A stretch of 14,706 nt of DNA from an uncultured Actinomycetes bacterium. GTDB taxonomy: Bacteria; Actinomycetota; CALGFH01. Where the stretch lies: positions 1 to 14,706 of the forward strand of contig CALGFH010000081.1 in NCBI GenBank assembly GCA_937881255.1, given 5' to 3'. Made by a program: the position numbers and the translations under genes. The notes below the pieces were generated by a model, which was given only the letters and a program-made list of their open reading frames with translations, did not search any database and was not told the origin of the DNA. Below are positions 1 through 6,213 of this stretch, piece after piece; the stretch's first letter is position 1; the number at the start of each line of letters is the position of its first letter.

Positions 1-115
1 CGCCGTCGCCGGCGTCTTCGCCGAGGAGGTGGCGGGACTCCTCTTCGAGGATCTCGTCACCGGCGTCGCGACCCGCGGACTGGTTGTCGAAACCGGAACC
101 GGCATCGGTGGTCAT
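1..115 (-). CDS. Unknown acidic protein, N-terminal 38 residues (runs off window)
   Basis: The gene starts with ATG at 115 and leaves the window at its left edge, so only 38 residues are visible. They are acidic and glycine-rich (start MTTDAGSGFDN) and match no family I recognise. The start is secure because a perfect Shine-Dalgarno GGAGGTGA lies just upstream. That same Shine-Dalgarno contains the TGA stop of the M20 amidohydrolase gene, with four bases between that stop and this ATG. The two genes are therefore almost certainly co-transcribed and translationally coupled. No function can be assigned from this fragment. Confidence 0.6.
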   Translation of the reverse strand, partial: MTTDAGSGFDNQSAGRDAGDEILEEESRHLLGEDAGDG

Positions 116-119
116 GCGG

Positions 120-1358
120 TCACCTCCCGACCCCTACCCTGCCCGGTGGCACGGCCCGCAAACGGCCTCCTCCGGGCTGGGCGGCGCCGTAGTGGTCGAG
201 GGCCTGCATGGCCGTCTCGACCAGGATGCGCACGCCGACGGCGATCGCGCGCTCGTCCACGTCGAAGGAGGCGGCGTGGATGTCGAGGTCGGTGCCGGGG
301 ATGCGGACGCCCAGGCGGGCCATGGAGCCGGGGATCTCCTCCAGGTACCAGGAGAAGTCCTCCCCGCCCATGCTCTGGGGGGCGTTGAGGACGGCCTCGT
401 CGCCGATGGCCCCGCGGGCGGCGGTGGCGAAGACGGCGGTGGCCTCCTCGTCGTTGACCACCGGGGGCGCGCCCCGCTGGTAGTCGAGGCGGTAGGTGAC
501 CTGGGGGTAGGGGCCGACGGTGGACTCCAGGATCCGCTCGACCAGCTTCTGGGCCTCGCCCCAGACGGCCCGGTCCAGCACCCGCAGGGTGCCCCTGGCC
601 ACGGCGGCGGTCGGGATGGCGTTGTGCACGGTCCCGGCCTCGATCGCCCCGAAGGTGATGTTGAGGGCGGCCCTGGTGTCGACCAGGCGCGAGAGGGCGG
701 CCGGCAGGTCGGCGACCACCCGGCCGATCACGTACACCAGGTCGGCGGTCAGATGGGGGCGGGCGGTGTGGCCGCCCGGCCCGGACAGGTGCACCTCGAC
801 CAGGTCGGAGGCGGCGGTGATGGCCCCGACCCGGACCCCGAGCCGGCCCACCTCCAGCTTGGGGTCGCAGTGGAGGGCGTAGATGACGCTGACCCCTTCC
901 AGCACCCGGTCGCCGATGACGTCGATCGAGCCGCCGGGCAGGCACTCCTCGGCCGGCTGGAAGATCAGCCGGACCCGGCCGGGCAGCCGGTCGGCGTGCT
1001 GGGCCAGGGCGAGGCCGGCCCCGAGCAGGATGGTGGTGTGCACGTCGTGCCCGCAGGCGTGGCAGACCCCGGGGACGGTCGAGCGGTAGGGCACGTCCTT
1101 CTCGTCGTGCAGGGGCAGCGCGTCCAGGTCGGCCCGGAGGGCGACCGTCGGCCCGTCGCCGTCGCCGATGTCGCAGATCAGCCCGGTGCCGGTGGACAGC
1201 AGGCGGGGCCGGAGGCCCACGGCCTCCAGGCGGCGGGCGACCAGGGCGGTGGTCTGGCGTTCGGCCTTCCCGAGCTCGGGGTGGGCGTGGAGGTGGCGCC
1301 GGAGGTGGATCAGCTCGGGGTTGTGGGTGGCCAGGAACGCTGAGAGGTCGAGAGTCAC
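120..1358 (-). CDS. M20 family amidohydrolase (N-acyl amino acid / hippurate hydrolase type)
   Basis: The 412-residue product is a metal-dependent M20D-type amidohydrolase that cleaves amide bonds of N-acylated amino acids or similar compounds, probably in the cytoplasm (no signal peptide is visible). Family motifs appear in order: HAHPELG (about 24-30), RADLDALP (75-82), CHACGHDVH (99-107), QPAEE (134-138), GPGGHTARP (193-201) and MGGEDFSWYL (about 340). By analogy with plant ILL2, C102, H104, E138 and H163 would be metal ligands and E137 the catalytic base. The start is a GTG that overlaps the TGA of the upstream ligase gene (GTGA). No separate Shine-Dalgarno is obvious, so coupling is likely. 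The length is normal for the family. The C-terminal tail is Gly/Arg-rich and not conserved-looking. The exact substrate cannot be read from sequence. Confidence 0.92.
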   Translation of the reverse strand: MTLDLSAFLATHNPELIHLRRHLHAHPELGKAERQTTALVARRLEAVGLRPRLLSTGTGLICDIGDGDGPTVALRADLDALPLHDEKDVPYRSTVPGVCHACGHDVHTTILLGAGLALAQHADRLPGRVRLIFQPAEECLPGGSIDVIGDRVLEGVSVIYALHCDPKLEVGRLGVRVGAITAASDLVEVHLSGPGGHTARPHLTADLVYVIGRVVADLPAALSRLVDTRAALNITFGAIEAGTVHNAIPTAAVARGTLRVLDRAVWGEAQKLVERILESTVGPYPQVTYRLDYQRGAPPVVNDEEATAVFATAARGAIGDEAVLNAPQSMGGEDFSWYLEEIPGSMARLGVRIPGTDLDIHAASFDVDERAIAVGVRILVETAMQALDHYGAAQPGGGRLRAVPPGRVGVGR

Positions 1359-2515
1359 GGTATGGCTGGCTTTGGTGTGGGCGTCAGGCGATCGGTGCGG
1401 AGCTCCTCGACCAAACTGTCAACGACGTCGGTCATGGCGCCCCCCGCGGCAATAACCTCACGCTGTCGGATGTAGCTCGGACCGCGCTCCATCATGGCGA
1501 GCGCGTTGCGCAGCTCGTCGCTGCAGCCAAGCCGGCGGGCGACCGGGGTGAGCTCGTCGACCAGCTCCTCGATGGCCTCCCGGACCGGCTGGAGCCGGCC
1601 CTGGTCGTCGAGGATGATCTCGGCGTCGAGCCCGTACCGGGCGGCCCGCCACTTGTTCTCGCGGATGATCCAGCTCCTCGGGACCGGCAGCGTGTAGCCC
1701 CGGTCCATCAAGGTGTTCAGCCGGTCGACCAGGCACTGGCTGATGGCCGCCACGGTCGCGACCTCCCCCATCGTCGGCAGGCCGTCGCAGATGCGCAGCT
1801 CGACGGTGCCGAAGCCCGGGTGGGGCCGGATGTCCCACCACACCTCGCGGATCGTGTGGATCGTCTTGGCCGAGATCAGGGTGTCCATGAACTGCTCGAA
1901 CTGGTCCCAGCCGGAGAGCTGGTAGGGCACGCCGGCGGTCGGCAGGCCCTCGAACACCTTGCTGCGGCAGGAGGCCAGCCCGGTGTCGGTCCCCTTCCAG
2001 AAGGGGCTCGAGGCCGAGAGGGCCAGGAAGTGCGGGATGTACATGGTGAGGGCGTTGACGATCGCCACCGCCTTCTCGGGCGAGCGCACGCCGACGTGCA
2101 CGTGGATGCCGAAGATCTGCAGCCGCCTGGCCATCCACTGCATGTCCTCGATCAGCTGGGCGTAGCGAGGGCTGGGGCTGATCTCCTGCCTGGCCCAGTC
2201 CGAGAACGGATGGGTGCCCGAGCACATCAGGCCCATGCCCCGCTCGTCCATGTAGGGATACAGCTCGCCGAGGGTGCCCTCCAGGTCCCGGCGGGCCTCG
2301 TCCACGGTGGTGCAGACGCCGGTGATGATCTCGATGGTCGACTCGAGCAGCTCGTGCTTGGCCTTGGGGTGCTCACCGTTGGGGTGGTCCCGGCCGAGCA
2401 GGGGCAGGATCTCCGAGGCCCCGCTGCGAAGCTCGCGTGACTCCAGGTCCACGATCTCGAGCTCGACCTCCACACCGAGGCTGGACCGTTCCGACGATCT
2501 GAAATCGATCTGCAC
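1355..2515 (-). CDS. YbdK-type carboxylate-amine ligase (glutamate-cysteine ligase family 2), copy 1
   Basis: This protein belongs to the GCS2 family of ATP-grasp-like carboxylate-amine ligases (TIGR02050, YbdK; mycobacterial Rv0433 type), which join a carboxylate such as glutamate to an amine such as cysteine. Visible motifs are SLGVEVELEIVD near the N-terminus, GTHPF, GIHVHVGV, SSPFWKGTDTGLASCRSK, WWDIRPHPGFGTVELRICD and RENKWRAARYGLD. I chose GTG at 2515 (386 residues, normal for the family) because GGGGAAG lies 5 bases upstream; an ATG at 2620 would add 35 residues that do not resemble the family. The N-terminal motif reads GVEVE where most relatives, including the second copy in this window, have GVEEE. 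The stop overlaps the M20 gene start (GTGA). The physiological substrate of YbdK proteins is generally uncertain. Confidence 0.88.
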   Translation of the reverse strand: MQIDFRSSERSSLGVEVELEIVDLESRELRSGASEILPLLGRDHPNGEHPKAKHELLESTIEIITGVCTTVDEARRDLEGTLGELYPYMDERGMGLMCSGTHPFSDWARQEISPSPRYAQLIEDMQWMARRLQIFGIHVHVGVRSPEKAVAIVNALTMYIPHFLALSASSPFWKGTDTGLASCRSKVFEGLPTAGVPYQLSGWDQFEQFMDTLISAKTIHTIREVWWDIRPHPGFGTVELRICDGLPTMGEVATVAAISQCLVDRLNTLMDRGYTLPVPRSWIIRENKWRAARYGLDAEIILDDQGRLQPVREAIEELVDELTPVARRLGCSDELRNALAMMERGPSYIRQREVIAAGGAMTDVVDSLVEELRTDRLTPTPKPAIP

Positions 2516-2548
2516 GGAGACTTCCCCTTGTCTGCTGCCGTTGACGGG

Positions 2549-2554
2549 ATGATA
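2549..2554 (-). promoter_or_regulatory. Candidate -10 element (TATCAT) for the ybdK-like operon
   Basis: On the minus strand TATCAT lies about 35 bases before the chosen GTG at 2515, which would give a leader of roughly 27 bases containing the Shine-Dalgarno. A weak -35 candidate (TTCCAC) lies 18 bases upstream. The surrounding DNA is visibly less GC-rich than the genes. This is a pattern match only. Confidence 0.35.
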
Positions 2555-2571
2555 CCGGCCTGGATTGCCCA

Positions 2572-2621
2572 TGTGGAAAAGCAAGCCGGTCGAAACCGCT
2601 TGTCGGAGCGGGTTTCCCACA
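2572..2621. promoter_or_regulatory. Nested inverted repeat in the divergent intergenic region (possible operator)
   Basis: Two dyads share one centre. The outer arms are TGTGGAAA (2572-2579) and TTTCCCACA (2613-2621), which match apart from one extra base. The inner arms are CAAGCCGGT (2582-2590) and ACCGCTTG (2595-2602), also matching apart from one extra base, around the loop CGAA. The structure lies between divergent genes, so it is unlikely to be a terminator. An operator serving one or both promoters is the most natural reading. Confidence 0.35.
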
Positions 2622-2643
2622 TTTGTCCGTGACCTGGACGCCG

Positions 2644-2672
2644 TTGTCGGTACCCGCTACGCGTAATACTGT
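2644..2672 (+). promoter_or_regulatory. Candidate promoter for the plus-strand gene, possibly giving a leaderless transcript
   Basis: TTGTCG (2644-2649) and TACTGT (2667-2672) are separated by 17 bases and fit a relaxed actinobacterial sigma-A promoter. The predicted transcription start would fall at about 2679-2680, on the A of the ATG at 2680. No Shine-Dalgarno precedes that ATG, which fits leaderless translation. Confidence 0.35.
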
Positions 2673-2679
2673 AATGAGA

Positions 2680-3286
2680 ATGCAGCAGGAACAGGTCGTC
2701 CGTGACGTGGCCGCCTGGCTGGACCGGCGCCTGCCCGACGGCTGGTTCACCGGGCCCCCGGAGGTGACCGCCGACGGGGAGGAGATCCTCGTTATCGGTC
2801 CGTTGGCCGACGGCGGCGACGACCCGGTGCTGGCGGCGCGGCGGTTCCGCGAGGAGACCCGCGAGCCGCGGGTGCTGCTGGTCTGGGATACGCCGACCTC
2901 CTCGCTCTCCGCCGGCTGGACGCGCTACGTGCTCGAGCGTCGTTACGGCCAGCCGGTCACGACGGTGCGCACGGCGTCGCTCGCGCGCGCGACCTTCGCC
3001 GAATACGACGTGATGGTGCTGCCGCCGCAAGGTGTCCTGGGGGGTCGACTGCGGTGGCGAGCGCCTGCTGTTCACCACCCTGAGCGTGCCGGTGATGACC
3101 CGGCTGCGGCTGCCCGAGCGGCGGGTGCTCGACACCCTGATCGACGCCGGGGTGGCCCGCAGCCGCAGCGACGCCCTGGCCTGGTGCGTGCGGCTGGTCG
3201 GGACCCATGAGGCCGACTGGATCCGCGAGCTGCGGTCGGCCCTGGTCGCGGTCAAGCGGGTCCGGGCCGCCGGCCCCAACCCCTAG
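2680..3286 (+). pseudogene. Disrupted gene: conserved actinobacterial hypothetical protein with an out-of-place internal segment
   Basis: Two reading frames appear to be halves of one protein. The first frame starts at ATG 2680 (another ATG lies at 2674) and gives MQQEQVVRDVAAWLDRR and onward to about RFREETRE. The second frame is open from 3014 (GTG at 3032) to the TAG at 3284-3286 and reads RKVSWGVDCGGERLLFTTL, then a helical tail SRSDALAWCVRLVG that looks ribbon-helix-helix-like. I believe these two parts belong to one short actinobacterial family, but that rests on memory. Between them, about 2868-3026, the first frame carries sequence of a different character that resembles part of an M14-type peptidase. 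After about 3030 the first frame continues to 3210 only as a low-complexity shadow of the second. A six-G run (3039-3044) is another possible slip point. The function is unknown. Confidence 0.55.
2868..3026 (+). other. Misplaced fragment resembling the C-terminal domain of an M14-type metallopeptidase
   Basis: The segment encodes RVLLVWDTPTSSLSAGW, then TRYVLERRYGQPVTTVRT, then AEYDVMVLP. The pattern of a beta strand, SAGWTRYVLE, and a D-V-x-V-L-P strand resembles the GATase-like C-terminal domain found in some M14 carboxypeptidase-family proteins. Nothing before or after it in this gene belongs to such a protein. Codon choice also differs locally (GAT, CGT, TAC and GCG-CGC runs instead of the usual GCC/GAG/CGG). 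The borders are approximate and the identification comes from memory of the family. Confidence 0.4.
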
Positions 3287-3630
3287 CCGGGCCGGCCGGT
3301 GATCACCGGACCGGAGAACCGGGCCAGGTTGGCGTGGCCGAGCCCGCGCCCGACCCGGGGCCGCCGGGGGCGCCGGCCGGCCGCGAGCCGGCCCAGGCTC
3401 TGGACGGTGACGTGCATGGTCTCCGGCGGGTACCAGTGGTGGCCGGGGCCGAGGGTGCGGAGGTGGTCCAGGGCCGGGGCGAGCGCCTCGGCGACCGGGG
3501 CGGGGAGCCGGACCACGGTGGTCAGGTGGACGGCGGCGGCCGGGCCGGACGCCGGGACCGTGTACGCCCGGCGACCGGCCGAGGCCCGGGTGGCCGCCCA
3601 CCCCGACCACCGCACGACCCCCGCGGCCAC
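3283..3630 (-). CDS. 2H phosphoesterase-like (2'-5' RNA ligase family) protein, shortened
   Basis: The 115-residue product has a segment (about 35-82) typical of 2H phosphoesterases: HLTTVVRLP, then GPGHHWYPPETMHVTVQSLGRL with one HxT catalytic motif at H73-T75. Family members carry a second HxT motif roughly 70-90 residues later and are usually 160-200 residues long. Here only 40 residues follow the first motif and no second HxT is present. The tail GLGHANLARFSGPV resembles the end of the family fold, which suggests an internal loss between about residues 82 and 95. The start is taken as GTG 3630, with a GGGAGG placed rather far upstream. It lies 20 bases after the aminopeptidase stop and its stop overlaps the plus-strand gene's stop in CTAG. 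It is probably inactive if the sequence is correct. Confidence 0.55.
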   Translation of the reverse strand: MAAGVVRWSGWAATRASAGRRAYTVPASGPAAAVHLTTVVRLPAPVAEALAPALDHLRTLGPGHHWYPPETMHVTVQSLGRLAAGRRPRRPRVGRGLGHANLARFSGPVITGRPG

Positions 3631-3650
3631 CAGGTCGGCCGGCCTCCCGG

Positions 3651-5159
3651 TCAGCGGGCCGTGCTGCGGCGTTCCAGCCAGGTCAGCAGGGTGCGGACGG
3701 TGACGCCGGTCGAGCCCTTGCTGAGGTAGCCGTCGTCGGACTCGGACCGGGCGGGGCCGGCGATGTCGAGGTGGGCCCAGGGGCGGTCGTCGACGAACTC
3801 CTGGAGGAACAGGCCGGCGAACAGGGCGCCGCCGTAGCGGTCGCCGACGTTCTTGAGGTCGGCCAGGTCGCTCTCGATGTCCTTGCGGTACTCGGGCGGC
3901 AGGGGCAGGCGCCAGGTCGGCTCGCCGGCCTCGGCGGCGGCGTCCAGCAGCTCGGCGGCCAGGGCCTCGTCGTTGGCCATGAGGCCGGTGTAGCGGTTGC
4001 CGAGGGCGACCACGCAGGCGCCGGTGAGGGTGGCCACGTCGATGATCGCGGCCGGCTTGGAGGCGGCCCCCAGGGCGAGGGCGTCGGCCATGACCAGGCG
4101 GCCCTCGGCGTCGGTGTTCAGCACCTCGACGGTCTTGCCGTTCTTCATCGTCAGGACGTCACCGGGGCGGGTGGCCCGCCCCGACGGCATGTTCTCGGCC
4201 GAGGCCAGGTAGCCGGTGACCGGGACCTTCACCTCCAGGTCGGCCAGGACGCTCATGGTGGCCAGGACCGCCGCCGCCCCCGACATGTCGGTCTTCATGG
4301 TCTTCATCGAGTCGGGCGGCTTGAGCGACAGCCCGCCCGAGTCGAAGGTGATGCCCTTGCCGACCAGGACCACCTCGCCGGTGGCGCCCTTGGGGGCGTA
4401 GCGCAGCTCGATCAGGCGGGGCGGGTGCTCGGCCCCCTGGCCGACCCCGACGATGCCGCCGAAGCCCTCGGCGGCCAGCGCCTTCTCGTCCTTGACCTTC
4501 ACGGTCACGCCCTTGCCGGCCAGCAGCTTGCGGGCGGCGGCGGCCAGGTCGGCCGGGTGCAGGGCGTTGGCCGGCTCGTTGGAGAGGTCCCGGGCCAGGT
4601 TGGTGGCGGTGGCCCTGACCTGGCCGGCGGCCAGGGCGCCGGCCAGCCCGCCGGCACGGCCCGCGGCCGGGCCGGGATGCAGGACCAAGGTGGCCAGCTC
4701 GGCCGGCGGCTTGGACCCGTTGGCACCGGCCTTGGCCTGCTTGTACTTGTCGAACCGGTAGGCGGCCAGCAGCGCCCCCTCGGCCACCGCCTGGACGGCG
4801 CCGGCCGGGTCGGCGGGCAGGGCCTGGGGCAGGGTGGTGGCGGCCTTGCGGGCCCCGCGGCCCTGGCGCACGACCGCGGCCGCGGCCCGGCGGAGCACCT
4901 CGGCGTCGACCTTGGCCCGCTCCCCCACCCCGACCAGCAGCAGCACCGTGGCCTCCAGGCGCCCGAGGGTCGGGAGGGCGGCCACCTCGCCGGTCTTGCC
5001 GGTGAAGCCGCGGGCCTCCAGCAGCGGCGCCACCGGGGCGCCGAGGGCGGCCACCGCCTCCTCGGCCCCGGGGCCGAGCTCGGTCCCGGCGAACACCGGG
5101 ACGGCGAGCAGGTCTGCCTTGGCGGTGACCGCGTCGGCCTTGGCGAGCGTGACCTTCAT
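3651..5159 (-). CDS. pepA: Leucyl aminopeptidase (M17 family)
   Basis: This is a 502-residue cytosolic M17 aminopeptidase, a two-metal enzyme (usually hexameric) that removes N-terminal leucine and other residues from peptides. The metal and catalytic residues of E. coli PepA all have counterparts exactly two positions lower: K268, D273, D291, D350, E352 and catalytic R354. They sit in the signatures VGKGITFDSGGLSLKP and NTDAEGRLVMADAL. The N-terminal macro-like domain covers roughly 1-165. I chose ATG 5159, with GGAGG 11 bases upstream; a start at 5195 would add 12 residues without support. The gene is divergent from the cupin gene, with only 56 bases between the starts. The short 2H gene follows after 20 bases and may be co-transcribed. 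Confidence 0.96.
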   Translation of the reverse strand: MKVTLAKADAVTAKADLLAVPVFAGTELGPGAEEAVAALGAPVAPLLEARGFTGKTGEVAALPTLGRLEATVLLLVGVGERAKVDAEVLRRAAAAVVRQGRGARKAATTLPQALPADPAGAVQAVAEGALLAAYRFDKYKQAKAGANGSKPPAELATLVLHPGPAAGRAGGLAGALAAGQVRATATNLARDLSNEPANALHPADLAAAARKLLAGKGVTVKVKDEKALAAEGFGGIVGVGQGAEHPPRLIELRYAPKGATGEVVLVGKGITFDSGGLSLKPPDSMKTMKTDMSGAAAVLATMSVLADLEVKVPVTGYLASAENMPSGRATRPGDVLTMKNGKTVEVLNTDAEGRLVMADALALGAASKPAAIIDVATLTGACVVALGNRYTGLMANDEALAAELLDAAAEAGEPTWRLPLPPEYRKDIESDLADLKNVGDRYGGALFAGLFLQEFVDDRPWAHLDIAGPARSESDDGYLSKGSTGVTVRTLLTWLERRSTAR

Positions 5160-5200
5160 GGAGCTTGTGACCTCCGTCGGTGCAGGGAGCGGCAAGCAGT

Positions 5201-5207
5201 TAGGCTA
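5201..5207. promoter_or_regulatory. Overlapping candidate -10 elements of the divergent pepA and cupin promoters
   Basis: In the 56-bp gap, TAGGCT on the plus strand (5201-5206) and TAGCCT on the minus strand (5207-5202) both fit the TANNNT -10 pattern and overlap almost completely. The plus-strand element lies nine bases before the cupin ATG, which has no clear Shine-Dalgarno. No convincing -35 was found on either side, so this is only a candidate. Confidence 0.25.
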
Positions 5208-5215
5208 GCAGTCCC

Positions 5216-5536
5216 ATGGAGCGAACCAGGCTGGCCGAGCTGATCGCCTTCGACGAGCGGCGCATGGCCAAGCACCGGGTGTTCGAGACCGACCGCACCC
5301 TGACCGACCTCTACTGCCTCGACCCCGGGCAGGAGCAGCTGCTGCACGTCCACGACGACGCCGACAAGGTGCTGGTGGTCATGGCCGGGCGGGTGCTGGT
5401 CCGGGTCGACGACGACACCGCCGAGGCCGCCCAGTACGAGGCGGTGCTCGCCCCGGCCGGGTCCAAGCACGCCCTCAAGAACCTCGGCCCCGACCCGGCC
5501 GTGCTGCTGGTGTTCGTCGGCCCCCGCCTGGCCTAG
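5216..5536 (+). CDS. Small single-domain cupin protein
   Basis: The 106-residue protein is essentially one cupin barrel. Motif 1 contains H44 and H46 (LLHVHDDADKVLVV), with D50 at the place where the usual metal-binding glutamate stands. Motif 2 fits the consensus exactly: P80, G82, H85 and N89 in PAGSKHALKN. Metal binding by H44, H46 and H85 is therefore plausible, with an Asp-for-Glu exchange. No additional domain, signal peptide or membrane segment is present, so it is a cytoplasmic protein of unknown substrate. The start is ATG 5216; no clear Shine-Dalgarno precedes it. It is divergent from pepA and convergent with the DUF2461 gene, sharing the CTAG at 5533-5536. Neither neighbour points to a specific pathway. 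Confidence 0.85.
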   Translation: MERTRLAELIAFDERRMAKHRVFETDRTLTDLYCLDPGQEQLLHVHDDADKVLVVMAGRVLVRVDDDTAEAAQYEAVLAPAGSKHALKNLGPDPAVLLVFVGPRLA

Positions 5537-6213
5537 GGGACCCGCTCAAGCCAGCGGTTGAAGGGGATCATGGCCTTCCAGTCGGCCAGCAGGTGGTCGA
5601 GCAGCTCGGCCGTCTGGAGCCAGGGGGCGCGCTCGTGCTGGCGGTTGAGGACCAGGGAGCGGCCCTTGAGCAGGTGGGCCCGGGGGTGGTCGGCCGGCCA
5701 CGGCCTTGGCATCCGCTGGAGCGGGTCCAGCCACGGCTCCAGGTGGCTGCCGGCGGCCTTGGCGAAGATCGCCTCCAGCTCGGTGCCGAGCGCCTCATCG
5801 GCGATGGCCGCCCGGACCCGCTGCAGGTCGGGCCGGTCGGCGTGGTACAGGCCGGAGGCGGTGTAGAGCCCGGCCGGGCCGACGTTGACGTAATAGCCGG
5901 TGCCGACCCCGGGGCCGTCGCCCTCCGAGGGGGGCCGGGACGGCACCGAGGCGCTCATCGAGGTCTTGTACGGGGTCTTGTCCTTGCTGAAGCGCAGGTC
6001 CCGGTAGATCCGGAACACCTTGGGCGTGCCCAGGTCGGGGACGTCGCGGCGCAGCCGGGCCACGGCCGCCTCGACCAGGGCGGCGAACGGCGCCTGGACC
6101 TGCTCCCTGAACAGCGCCCGATGGGCGTCGAAGAACTCCTTGGTGTTGCGCTCCTCCAGGTCCTCGAGGAACGCCAGGCCCTCGTCGGGCATCCCCGCGA
6201 ACGTCGTCGTCAT
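5533..6213 (-). CDS. DUF2461 family protein (TIGR02453)
   Basis: The 226-residue protein matches the DUF2461/TIGR02453 family: LEDLEERNTKEFFDAHR near the N-terminus, then the hallmark FRIYRDLRFSKDKTPYKT (about 84-101), then GTGYYVNVGPAGLYTASGLY. The biochemical function of the family is not established. The start is ATG 6213, which overlaps the stop of the transporter gene in ATGA, so the two are translationally coupled and both lie downstream of the TPP riboswitch. The stop overlaps that of the convergent cupin gene in CTAG. The length and motifs look intact. The context raises the possibility of a link to thiamin or pyrimidine metabolism, but that is inference from position alone. Confidence 0.9.
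   Translation of the reverse strand: MTTTFAGMPDEGLAFLEDLEERNTKEFFDAHRALFREQVQAPFAALVEAAVARLRRDVPDLGTPKVFRIYRDLRFSKDKTPYKTSMSASVPSRPPSEGDGPGVGTGYYVNVGPAGLYTASGLYHADRPDLQRVRAAIADEALGTELEAIFAKAAGSHLEPWLDPLQRMPRPWPADHPRAHLLKGRSLVLNRQHERAPWLQTAELLDHLLADWKAMIPFNRWLERVP

Noticed and set aside
84..1343. Long plus-strand open frame opposite the M20 gene
   Set aside because: It is an antisense shadow: Gly/Val/Asp-rich low complexity caused by the high third-position GC of the real gene, with no family motif.
2623..2679. TTG start at 2623 for the plus-strand gene
   Set aside because: The added residues cover the intergenic promoter region and have no Shine-Dalgarno; ATG 2680 (or 2674) fits better.
3771..5243. 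Long plus-strand open frame opposite pepA
   Set aside because: Gly/Gln/His-rich shadow of an unmistakable M17 aminopeptidase on the other strand.
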